Source: Candidatus Cloacimonadota bacterium
Lineage (GTDB): Bacteria; Cloacimonadota; Cloacimonadia; Cloacimonadales; JAFGVF01
Reading direction: 5' to 3'
DNA length: 40,013 bases
NCBI GenBank assembly: GCA_016838885.1
Contig: JAEKNW010000272.1
Coordinates: 1 to 40,013 of the forward strand
The translations under genes were made by a program, and so were the position numbers. Below are positions 18,344 to 26,297 of the stretch, in pieces. Under the pieces are notes generated by a model. That model was not told where the DNA came from. It did no database searches and saw only the letters and a list, made by a program, of their open reading frames with translations. The first letter of the stretch is position 1; each line of letters opens with the position of its first letter.

Positions 18344-18391
18344 AATTTCTCCTTTATCTTTTACTATCCATATTCTATTTAAGTATTTTTC

Positions 18392-18419
18392 ATTATATTT
18401 TTTGACCAAATTAAGTCAA
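18392..18419 (-). promoter_or_regulatory. Sigma-70-type promoter of the nucleoside phosphorylase gene
   Basis: On the minus strand, TTGACT (18419-18414) and a perfect TATAAT (18397-18392) are 16 nt apart, 49 nt before the chosen start codon. Confidence 0.75.
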
Positions 18420-18803
18420 CAATCTTTTTTGGCTCTCTCTCAAGTGGAGTGGTAAGCAAATTGGAGGGCCCAAGAAAAACGAAAAAATCATTTAATATTG
18501 TAAATAGTATTATCAGAAAAGTTATCAAAATCTAACTTTGTTCTTTATGTGGAGGCAGGCTAAATTCCACATTTTTCTAAGTGCCACAAATAGGCATTCC
18601 AAAGGGTTTTCCTAGTGATGCCTTTAAGTATCTCGATGAATCATCGGGATTTCATCGAGATACAGTAAGGAATGACTAAGGTTTCCCTAAGATGAGACTA
18701 AGGACTATGATATCATTATTGTAAATCATATTACAAAAAAACTAAGGTATTTTTATGGTTCAAGTTAAACCCAAATAATGCTGTAGAACTTTAGAGAATA
18801 GCA
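18420..18803. other. Gene-free region with hairpins and repeat
   Basis: About 380 bp between the promoter at 18392-18419 and the end of the propeller/barrel gene. No reading frame with a ribosome site was seen. It holds a 7-bp inverted repeat (18547-18553/18566-18572) followed on the plus strand by TTTTTC, a perfect 13-bp hairpin (18628-18663) and a copy of the dispersed repeat (18765-18805). Confidence 0.7.
18628..18663. repeat. Perfect 13-bp inverted repeat
   Basis: Bases 18628-18640 (GTATCTCGATGAA) and 18651-18663 are exact reverse complements around a 10-nt loop. No T run follows on either strand, so it is not a standard terminator. It resembles a REP-type palindromic element or a protein-binding site. 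Confidence 0.8.
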
Positions 18804-18805
18804 CT
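18765..18805 (+). repeat. Copy of the dispersed intergenic repeat
   Basis: Reads TTAAACCCAAATAATG through AGAGAATAGCACT and matches the copies at 22415-22503 and the reverse complement of 63-161. Its last two bases overlap the stop codon of the propeller/barrel gene. Confidence 0.8.
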
Positions 18806-21569
18806 AGAATTTAGTAAAGGGGATAAAGAGGTCAAACTGGTGCTTATGGCCTCTATTGAAGGCATGGGTATAGCGAAATCCCAGTTTAAATTCTATGCTA
18901 TCGAGCAGATTGTAGTCGAAGATTAGTTCATTCCCCAGGGTGTTTTGCTCGTGGTAAGTGGTCATATTATCGGAAGAAAGGGCGGACTTGCTATAGCCTG
19001 CCAGTAGGGCGGTATAGATTCTTTTGAGGAAAATGACGTTATCAATCCCTTTTTCAGGATAGAAAAGAGGGAGATAGTATTTAAAGGAAGTCTTATAGAT
19101 TCTATCAGATTGATGCCAATCATCATAGCCATAGAGACTGTTGATCATATTTCCAAATAAATATCTGTTAGTACTATTTTCAGCTAGGAATGAATTTTCT
19201 AAGAGAATAGAATCACTATTACGAAATCCGGGCAGAGAATAATCAGCCATGGCGTAGAATTGCTGAGCATATCTGTTATCAATAGATTTTTTATAACTAA
19301 GCAGATAGTTTTGTCCGAAAGGAGAGTAGAAGTGATTTTTAGCTCTTACTTTGGAATAATTAAAACTTAGGTCTGTTTTAAGATAATTAAGTTTGAGGTC
19401 AGCACCATCAATGAAGTTAAGAATACGTCTAGATTTATAGCGATCGAGGTGGTAGATACCAAGATTGAGATTAACATAACCGGCATACTTTCCTGTAGAG
19501 AAATAATATGGCAATTTAATACTAGATCCATAGGTGATTTCTTCAAATTTATCACTAGAGAAGTTGGAGTTAGCGTGAGATATTTCCGATAAAATGTTAG
19601 GATAGTGTTTAGACATAATATTTGAAATGGTAGTCTTCACACCTTGATTAGTGAAGTTAAACTGAGTTTTAGCATGAATGGTAAAAGTTCTCATGGGATT
19701 CTGAGAAACTGAATAGATGAAGACTTCTTTTTGGTCGTAGCTAAGTCTTAATCTTTTGAAATTTATAAGTTTATAGAAGGGATTAAGTTTATTTGTTGTC
19801 AAGTTATCATTATTTTCTAAACTTAAGATAGCGGAACACTCCTTGGATAAATCATCATAATCATTCCAAAGAATAGGGGTCCAAAATTCTTTTTCCAGAT
19901 CGATTATCCTCAACTGTTTACCCCAATATCTGTTAGAAGTTAAGATCATTCTATTGCCCTTGATAGTAGGTTGACCGGCACTAACTTCAGAGTAGAAAGT
20001 TTGATAAGCTAATGAATCATCGAGGGCGAGAGAGCAGATGTTATAGATATTATTAACAGGATAAGAAAAGTAGATTAATCCATTTTCAACAATTAAATCT
20101 TTTATCGGGTCGATAGAATAGGGGGTGATTCTCTCTTGAAGTTTAGAAGTAAGGTTAAATTTATAGATTGCTGTTTGACCAAGGAAGTTTTCGGCAATAT
20201 AGATTAGGATGTTCTGATCAAGCCAAGTTAGGTCGTGAAAGCTGTAACAATTAGGGTTTGCAAGAGAATAAAGAGGGTTTCCGGTAGGAAAATCTAAGAG
20301 TAAGATCTCTTGTTCAAAATTATCATTATAAGAGACCACACTCAGGATATCTTGTTGAGGAGAAAGAGTTGGTTTAAGATAGAGTTTGTTATTACCAAGA
20401 TAAGAAGTTTTATTATTTTCTAAATTATAAACAGCAATGCGAGAATAGTTAAAATTGTTAAAGTTAGGATAGGCAAAGTTCTGATTCCAGAGAACATAAG
20501 GCTCATTAACATCGACATTCTCAGAGTTAGTAAAACCCATTTTAGTTAATTTCTTAATCTGGTGTAAAGTATCTATTTTTATAATGGTAGGGGATTCTTC
20601 AAAGCTGGAATAGACGGCAATGACTTCATTGTTTGAAAGAAAATGAGGGTGGGAATATGATCTGTTTTTAATGATTATATCTTCAGCGAAAAAGGGCTTG
20701 CTCACATCAGGGGGGAGAGAAGCTACATCATTCTGAAAAATCTCTTGATAATAGGCGTGTGAATCTCGATAGAATTGGCTGAGTGTAAGTCCTGTATGTT
20801 TTTTAAAAGCACTCGAATAAGGGAAAAATATTTTATCAAAATACTCAACATCCTTTACTATTTTTTCCCAATTATCCAAACCGAATTCAATCATAAAGTA
20901 ATCCTGGGCTAAAATCCCAAGATAGATGGGGTCGGGCTGTTTACGGAGATAGGAGCTGTTAAGCAGTTGATTAGTGGTGAAATTTCGATTATTAATAGCA
21001 AAATCGCGATAGTTATCATAGGCATTCAATTCAATTCTTCTCTCAAAAGCGTTAAGGAGATCCAAAGTTTGACCATTTTCGCTAGGATTTTCAAACCAAT
21101 CGGGATAAAGAACTTTCTTGGCACCTTGTAAGGAAGTGCCGCGTGTGAGGTTATAAGTATACTGCAGAAAATCCTTTTTAAAGATATTAAAATCTAGAGA
21201 GAGGGGAATATCTGTTAACTGCTGTAAGTTATTCAAAGTAATAGGGTCGTAGTCCAGTTTGCTATGATTCTCTTTTAGGAAATTATTCTCAACAAAACTA
21301 TAAAAATCAAAATTTAGATTATCAGACATAAAACTAGCATCAATAATAATTCTATCACTCTTAAGAAGATTCTTCATTTCCGGTTCTTCTTTGACAATGA
21401 AAGTAAGAAATGAAGCAACTAATTTAGCTCTTTGTTCATAACTTTTATCGTAAATTATTTGGGTGCCATCAACCTCAATATATTCCCATTTAGGAAGATA
21501 AAATAATTTGGTTTGGCTGGCAAGAAAAGAAGAATAGCAGATCAGGATTACTATTAATAATTTTCTCAT
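18804..21569 (-). CDS. Outer-membrane protein: degenerate peptidase-MA-like domain, PD40 propeller, C-terminal barrel
   Basis: A 921-residue exported protein. After the signal peptide (residues 1-18) comes a region to about 285 that resembles peptidase-MA-like proteins: PDWFENPSENGQT where the family has a WF-x-EG motif, then helical repeats ending KKHTGLTLSQFYRD. No HExxH zinc motif is present, so catalysis is unlikely. Residues about 300-600 form a TolB/PD40-like beta-propeller (strand patterns such as ILSVVSYND and ILTSNRYWG), and about 640-921 look like outer-membrane strands, ending in Phe. Proteins with this layout occur in FCB bacteria with no fixed function. It starts 7 nt after the Wza-like gene and shares its promoter at 22355-22383, suggesting a role in polysaccharide export or surface anchoring. 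Confidence 0.65.
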   Translation of the reverse strand: MRKLLIVILICYSSFLASQTKLFYLPKWEYIEVDGTQIIYDKSYEQRAKLVASFLTFIVKEEPEMKNLLKSDRIIIDASFMSDNLNFDFYSFVENNFLKENHSKLDYDPITLNNLQQLTDIPLSLDFNIFKKDFLQYTYNLTRGTSLQGAKKVLYPDWFENPSENGQTLDLLNAFERRIELNAYDNYRDFAINNRNFTTNQLLNSSYLRKQPDPIYLGILAQDYFMIEFGLDNWEKIVKDVEYFDKIFFPYSSAFKKHTGLTLSQFYRDSHAYYQEIFQNDVASLPPDVSKPFFAEDIIIKNRSYSHPHFLSNNEVIAVYSSFEESPTIIKIDTLHQIKKLTKMGFTNSENVDVNEPYVLWNQNFAYPNFNNFNYSRIAVYNLENNKTSYLGNNKLYLKPTLSPQQDILSVVSYNDNFEQEILLLDFPTGNPLYSLANPNCYSFHDLTWLDQNILIYIAENFLGQTAIYKFNLTSKLQERITPYSIDPIKDLIVENGLIYFSYPVNNIYNICSLALDDSLAYQTFYSEVSAGQPTIKGNRMILTSNRYWGKQLRIIDLEKEFWTPILWNDYDDLSKECSAILSLENNDNLTTNKLNPFYKLINFKRLRLSYDQKEVFIYSVSQNPMRTFTIHAKTQFNFTNQGVKTTISNIMSKHYPNILSEISHANSNFSSDKFEEITYGSSIKLPYYFSTGKYAGYVNLNLGIYHLDRYKSRRILNFIDGADLKLNYLKTDLSFNYSKVRAKNHFYSPFGQNYLLSYKKSIDNRYAQQFYAMADYSLPGFRNSDSILLENSFLAENSTNRYLFGNMINSLYGYDDWHQSDRIYKTSFKYYLPLFYPEKGIDNVIFLKRIYTALLAGYSKSALSSDNMTTYHEQNTLGNELIFDYNLLDSIEFKLGFRYTHAFNRGHKHQFDLFIPFTKF

Positions 21570-21576
21570 TTCAGAC

Positions 21577-22326
21577 TTATTTTGTCATAGAATAAACATT
21601 AATGGCCAAGGAAATAGTAGCCAGTATCGCTGTATAAATATGCCAAGGAAATTCGCGAGGAGGAGGAACAACTAGTGTATCACCCTCAAAAATTAGGAGT
21701 TGGTCTTCAGATGCTTCAACCGTGTTAGAAAACCATAAATCTTTAATCTCTACATCAAAAATCTCTCCATTTTTTCTAATCAAACGTATCTCTTTTACAT
21801 CTCTAATATTTCTAATTCCTCTTGCTAAGGCTAAAGCATCAGTAAGTTTCAAAGGTTCATAGATTTGATATTCACCCGGACTGGTAACATAGCCGATTAT
21901 GTTAACTTTATGTCCATATATTTTTTCCACATAGATGGTTACAACTGGTATCGTAACGTAGGGGAGAAGTCTCTTTTCTATTATCTTTCGTAAGGAGGAT
22001 ACATTCATTCCCTCAGCTCTGATATTTCCCAGCAAAGGATATTCAATCCCGCCATCAGGTAAAACTCGGATAGATTGCTTAGTAAATTCAGGATGCCCCA
22101 TAACCACAATAGAGATAATATCTCCTTTTTTAAGAATATATTGCTCTGTTTCAACAACAGACAGAGAATCCTGTGGCTCCATATCTGAGGCAGTTAAATC
22201 ACGGGCAATATCCTCACGAGTAATCAAAGGAACCCCATCATAATCATCAGTCTGGGCAAAGCCATTAGCTACTAATAGCATTATAACTAGAGAAAGAATT
22301 AGTCTTAGTCTCTTCATATCAGTCAC
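21577..22326 (-). CDS. Wza-like polysaccharide export protein (Poly_export + SLBB)
   Basis: A 249-residue exporter subunit. After a signal peptide without a lipobox Cys, residues about 60-140 form the polysaccharide-export domain (YILKKGDIISIVVMGHPE), then an SLBB domain (GYVTSPGEYQIYEPLKLTDAL) and a hydrophobic C-terminal helix (about 226-246), which in Wza forms the outer-membrane pore. It is shorter than Wza (about 360 residues) and has one SLBB domain. AGGAG lies 4 nt before the GTG at 22326, so that start is preferred; the ATG at 22317 is the alternative. It has its own strong promoter, separate from the upstream motor-Wzc genes. Confidence 0.88.
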   Translation of the reverse strand: MTDMKRLRLILSLVIMLLVANGFAQTDDYDGVPLITREDIARDLTASDMEPQDSLSVVETEQYILKKGDIISIVVMGHPEFTKQSIRVLPDGGIEYPLLGNIRAEGMNVSSLRKIIEKRLLPYVTIPVVTIYVEKIYGHKVNIIGYVTSPGEYQIYEPLKLTDALALARGIRNIRDVKEIRLIRKNGEIFDVEIKDLWFSNTVEASEDQLLIFEGDTLVVPPPREFPWHIYTAILATISLAINVYSMTK

Positions 22327-22354
22327 TTATCTCCTACTATTTATTATAAAATTC

Positions 22355-22383
22355 ATTATATCCTTATTACTAAATTCAGTCAA
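22355..22383 (-). promoter_or_regulatory. Sigma-70-type promoter for the wza-like gene
   Basis: On the minus strand, TTGACT (22383-22378) and a perfect TATAAT (22360-22355) are 17 nt apart, 28 nt before the GTG start. It lies between the dispersed-repeat palindrome and the gene. Confidence 0.8.
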
Positions 22384-22411
22384 TTACTTATTTGGATTTA
22401 CTAGTGCATTT

Positions 22412-22503
22412 CTTTTAACCCGAATGGTGCAGTAGAGCTTTAGAGAAGAGTGCAAAAGAATATAGTGCTATTCTCAAAGATCTACTGCATTATTTGGGTT
22501 TAA
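22412..22503. repeat. Palindromic pair of dispersed repeats overlapping a gene end
   Basis: One repeat copy reads forward at 22415-22454 and another reads in reverse at 22464-22503, so the pair can fold into a hairpin of about 37 bp with several G-U pairs. The right arm covers the last ten codons region of the SLBB-LCP gene; the repeat itself encodes its final residues LNPNNAVDL and stop. Confidence 0.85.
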
Positions 22504-23592
22504 TTCTAATACTTTCTGTTGATACTCTTGAAGCTTAGTTTCCCAATAGACTTTGCCATTTATGGTTTTATGAATTCCCGGGAAAGTAAAATATTCAATT
22601 TTCCTATTCTTCATTCCCTTGACCTTAATAGCAATAGGGACAGCATTTTGGACTGTGAAGTTAGTCTCTGCTTCATCTAGAATTTGCTTACCCATGTTGG
22701 TTGAAACAAAGAAATCATGATTAATAAATTTCTTATATAGCTCTAGCATGAAGGCTTTTTGACGGCTCATTCTATTTAGTGAACCTGTCTGGAAATCTAT
22801 TTTTCTCATATCTTTAGAAATATAAGTTATGTAAAGCCAGGAAGTGTAACCATCTATTACATGAGGACCTGAATTAACCCGATATTGCTTAGCGAAACTA
22901 TCAGGAATATCAACTTTAACCCCACCTAAATAATCTATAAACTTAATCCAGGAAGGCCTATCTTGACAGAAATAATAATCAATTTTTTTATTAGTAATCA
23001 TTTGGACACCACTTACTAAATCACTAGTTCCTCCATAGAGATAGGTTTCATAAAGGGTTTTAGTTCCGTTAATGGCGTCTGGAATAGCTGTAAACCAAGG
23101 GAGATGACTGGCAAATAAAAGCTCCTGTTTAGGATATATTGTGATTAGAATGAAAGTTCGTGGAAGCCCTGCATAAATGATGTTGATTTCCTCCAGTTTA
23201 TCAAGTTTAGGCATTTCAGGAATATCTACTTGGATCTCTGGGGCTTGAACCGGAATATCAAGTTCTACAGGTTGCTTGCAGGGAATACAATAGACTTCCC
23301 AAGCTTGAACTTCACTATCAAGGTCTAATTTAGAAAAATCTGCATTTTGCTTAGCTCCCTTAGCACTCATAACTAAATCAAAGAGAGAGGCTCGCGATGT
23401 GATAGGATAAACGCCCGGATCCTGAACACAGCCTCCTATCCCGGCATATATTAAATCTTTCTTAGGTGAACAAGTTCGCAAAGATAATAGAATCAATACT
23501 ATTATCACAATCAACATAATGAATGATATTAAGTAGGAAACTAATTTGCCAGGTGATATAGGTTCTCTTTGAATACTTCTATGATTCTTCAT
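22474..23592 (-). CDS. Membrane protein fusing an SLBB domain to an LCP (LytR-CpsA-Psr) domain
   Basis: A 372-residue inner-membrane protein. One transmembrane helix (about 22-41) precedes an extracytoplasmic SLBB domain (GGCVQDPGVYPITSRASLFDL) and an LCP-type domain (about 130-330) recognisable by KKIDYYFCQDRPSWIKFIDYLGGVKV and RMSRQKAFMLELYKKF. LCP enzymes transfer polymers from lipid carriers to acceptors and are rare in diderms. Several active-site residues look changed: the usual PRD after the first strands is PWF here, and the paired Arg before the final RQ are missing. It may bind rather than transfer. It overlaps the Wzc-like gene by 14 nt. The ATG at 23592 was chosen; upstream starts (23604, 23601) are possible. 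Confidence 0.7.
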   Translation of the reverse strand: MKNHRSIQREPISPGKLVSYLISFIMLIVIIVLILLSLRTCSPKKDLIYAGIGGCVQDPGVYPITSRASLFDLVMSAKGAKQNADFSKLDLDSEVQAWEVYCIPCKQPVELDIPVQAPEIQVDIPEMPKLDKLEEINIIYAGLPRTFILITIYPKQELLFASHLPWFTAIPDAINGTKTLYETYLYGGTSDLVSGVQMITNKKIDYYFCQDRPSWIKFIDYLGGVKVDIPDSFAKQYRVNSGPHVIDGYTSWLYITYISKDMRKIDFQTGSLNRMSRQKAFMLELYKKFINHDFFVSTNMGKQILDEAETNFTVQNAVPIAIKVKGMKNRKIEYFTFPGIHKTINGKVYWETKLQEYQQKVLELNPNNAVDL

Positions 23593-26293
23593 AATCATCA
23601 TCTTCAATGTCAATATAATCAGACAGACCTAAAAATTCTTTAAAAGCATCCTTTGTTTTAGTAAATACACCCTTTTTCTTAACATTCTTATAAGTTTTTT
23701 TAGTGGGAAGTCCCTTTATGTTTGGTGAATCTAAAGAATTTTCTTCATTATAATCATCAGGTTTTGTCTTAACTCTTTTCTTCTTCTTCTTTGATCCATC
23801 TTCTAAAGTATAGTAATAGTATTCATAACCATAGGAATAATAATCATAGTAAGCTGTATCAAAGATGTCATTCAAAACCCCATTTGCTATGAAACCGGAG
23901 CAATTTGAATTAATCATATTCAATTTTTTGAATACTCTGTTAATACTTTTAAGAGTGGTAATATTGATCTTTGCAGTTAATAAATTGTAATCAAGATGAC
24001 TTATGAGCACTAAAGTCTCAGGGAAATACATATAAGCAGGAGTATCGATAATAACAATATCTGCACAAGCTTTAATTGATTTAATATAATCTCCGAATTT
24101 ATCACTGTGATAAAGCTTATTCACACTTGGAGGAAGCTTTCCTGAAGGCAATATAGAGAGATTTTCGAAGCGGGTCTGGATAATTGCATCTTCTAGGTCG
24201 ATTTGTTCGGTTACTACTTCAGAAAACCCGGGCACTCGATTATAATCATAATAGCGAGATACACGAGGATTATAGGAATCAGCATCCACAAGTAGGACCT
24301 TCGTGTTATTTCTAGCTAAAGCTACTGCTAAATAATTAGAAATAGTAGACTTTCCTTCCCCTTTAACTGAGCTAATAATGCCGACTAAGTTATGCTCTTT
24401 ATTCATTATTAAATACTTGAAATTTAGGGCAATTTCATTGAAGATAGCTAGAATACTATCCTTTAAGAGATTATTATCTTTAGTGTCTTTTTGAGTTAGA
24501 ACATCCAACTCCATAGGACTGAAATCAAGCCTTGGAACAGTTCCAACGATGGGAATATTAGGATAGTTATTAACTAAAGTCTTGACATTTCGAATTTTAT
24601 TATCGAACATGTTGAGAAGCATTGCCAAACCAAAGCCTAAACCTAATCCAAGTATAACACCGATTAGAAGATTCAACTTCATCTTGTTATTTGAAGGTTT
24701 AGAAGGAACAACTGCTTGCTCTAACTGGACTATCCTATGAGAATCTACACTAGAACTTAAGCGCATCTCACTAAGCTGTGATTGAAGGTTAATAATAATA
24801 GCATTCATGGCATTTTTTCGTCTATGGAAATCATTTAAAATTGAAGTAACTTCAGGATTTAATTCCATAGCATCAATTACCCTGGCTAGAGCTATCTTTC
24901 TCTGATTTAAAGAGATAACCTTTGTTTCAGATTTGATTAAATCTGATAAAATTTGTTGTTTAAGTGGATTATTCCCCACACTTTTTAGCTGAATATTTTG
25001 TTCTGCCCCTTCTTCAATGAGCTTGGTGATGTTGGTTATGTTCTGCTTGATACCAATGACCTTAGGATGATTATCTCCATAAGAAGTCAGGGCTCTAGCT
25101 AAATCAACTTCCAGATTAAGAAGCTTCATTTTCAAGGGCTCACTATAGGTTGTTTCTGTAGTATATTCAGAATCCTCTTCTTTAAGTCTGCTCTTTAAAG
25201 CTCTAATATTGGCATTCTCAGACTCTAATTCTACTTCTGTGTTTGATAAAATATCTTTGAAACTGCTTAATCTCTTAAAATTATCTTCCAGATCACCTGA
25301 GTAGCCTTTATAGTTATGTTGGGCATAAACCTTCTCAATTTCAGCATTCAATGAATCAAGATTATTGTTGTTCTTTGCTAATTGTTCTTCTAAATATCTG
25401 ATTGTTTTAGCATAATTATCATTCCGCAATGACATATCATGATCATTAACAGCCAGATAATAAGTATTGGCTATTTCAGCTGCGATGTTGGGGTTAGGAT
25501 GAGATGAAGTTAGAGTAAGAATACGTTCTGAATCCCTTTGTGAGGTGCATTCAATTGAACCCCTAATTGCTCCGGGAGATACCTTGCCTTCCATGAGTTT
25601 AGAAACAATCTGAGCTACATCTGTTGATTCAATTATTTGAATCCATTCGTTCAGTTTCATCTGCTCTTTAAAAACAGGCTTCTGATTTATAATCTTAAGT
25701 TCGATTAAATCATTGTTAATAAGTAACTTTGTTGATGATTTATAAATTGGAGTTTGATTTATAGAATAGACATAAGCCGCCAGAATCAAGGCAATTGTTA
25801 TCAACAAAATCATGAACTTATAACGATAGGCTATCTCTAAATAATCCATTATATTGATTTCATCTTCGAAGATATTCTTTTTAGGAGAAGCTTGAGAATA
25901 TTTATCATAGCCATAAGCGGACTCTGCTTGATAATTTTCATTATTTTGATGAATATGATGAGGTACTTGTGCTTGTTTCTCAACCCCATAATTATATGAG
26001 GATTCTCTTGGATTATCATTTATTTGAACACTATTTTTTTGTTGAGGTTCTTTTTCACTTTCAATCTTAGATGCAGTTTCATGATTATTAATTTTATCAC
26101 TAACTACTTGTGAGTTATTATTTGCATGCTGTTTGGCTAACTCTGCCTTTTGTGCTTCGCTACGGTTAACAAATACAGATTTCTTGTCAGAAGTCGTTAC
26201 AGACTTATCCTCACTTTGTGGACTTGAGTCTGTACCATTTGAAGCAGCTCTCATCTTTCTTAATTCAGCAATAGAAATCTTTTTATCTGTCAT
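23579..26293 (-). CDS. Wzc-like polysaccharide co-polymerase with BY-kinase domain
   Basis: A 904-residue inner-membrane protein. Residues 1-150 are a polar, Asn/Gln/Ser-rich cytoplasmic extension not usual in Wzc. A Wzz domain follows (first helix about 159-176; second near 535-560, LLIGVILGLGLGFGLAMLL), with coiled coil between. The C-terminal kinase has Walker A (GEGKST, near 647), A' (VLLVDAD) and B (IVIIDTP), and a Tyr cluster at about 810-830 (YYDYYSYGYEYYYY), the usual autophosphorylation tail. A further tail of about 70 residues, rich in Lys then Asp/Glu, follows the cluster. Such proteins set polysaccharide chain length and gate export. The gene starts 4 nt after the ATPase gene and overlaps the SLBB-LCP gene. 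Confidence 0.92.
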   Translation of the reverse strand: MTDKKISIAELRKMRAASNGTDSSPQSEDKSVTTSDKKSVFVNRSEAQKAELAKQHANNNSQVVSDKINNHETASKIESEKEPQQKNSVQINDNPRESSYNYGVEKQAQVPHHIHQNNENYQAESAYGYDKYSQASPKKNIFEDEINIMDYLEIAYRYKFMILLITIALILAAYVYSINQTPIYKSSTKLLINNDLIELKIINQKPVFKEQMKLNEWIQIIESTDVAQIVSKLMEGKVSPGAIRGSIECTSQRDSERILTLTSSHPNPNIAAEIANTYYLAVNDHDMSLRNDNYAKTIRYLEEQLAKNNNNLDSLNAEIEKVYAQHNYKGYSGDLEDNFKRLSSFKDILSNTEVELESENANIRALKSRLKEEDSEYTTETTYSEPLKMKLLNLEVDLARALTSYGDNHPKVIGIKQNITNITKLIEEGAEQNIQLKSVGNNPLKQQILSDLIKSETKVISLNQRKIALARVIDAMELNPEVTSILNDFHRRKNAMNAIIINLQSQLSEMRLSSSVDSHRIVQLEQAVVPSKPSNNKMKLNLLIGVILGLGLGFGLAMLLNMFDNKIRNVKTLVNNYPNIPIVGTVPRLDFSPMELDVLTQKDTKDNNLLKDSILAIFNEIALNFKYLIMNKEHNLVGIISSVKGEGKSTISNYLAVALARNNTKVLLVDADSYNPRVSRYYDYNRVPGFSEVVTEQIDLEDAIIQTRFENLSILPSGKLPPSVNKLYHSDKFGDYIKSIKACADIVIIDTPAYMYFPETLVLISHLDYNLLTAKINITTLKSINRVFKKLNMINSNCSGFIANGVLNDIFDTAYYDYYSYGYEYYYYTLEDGSKKKKKRVKTKPDDYNEENSLDSPNIKGLPTKKTYKNVKKKGVFTKTKDAFKEFLGLSDYIDIEDDDYEES

Positions 26294-26297
26294 GTAA

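Noticed and set aside
18804-21569. Active zinc protease
   Set aside because: No HExxH motif was found in the peptidase-MA-like region.
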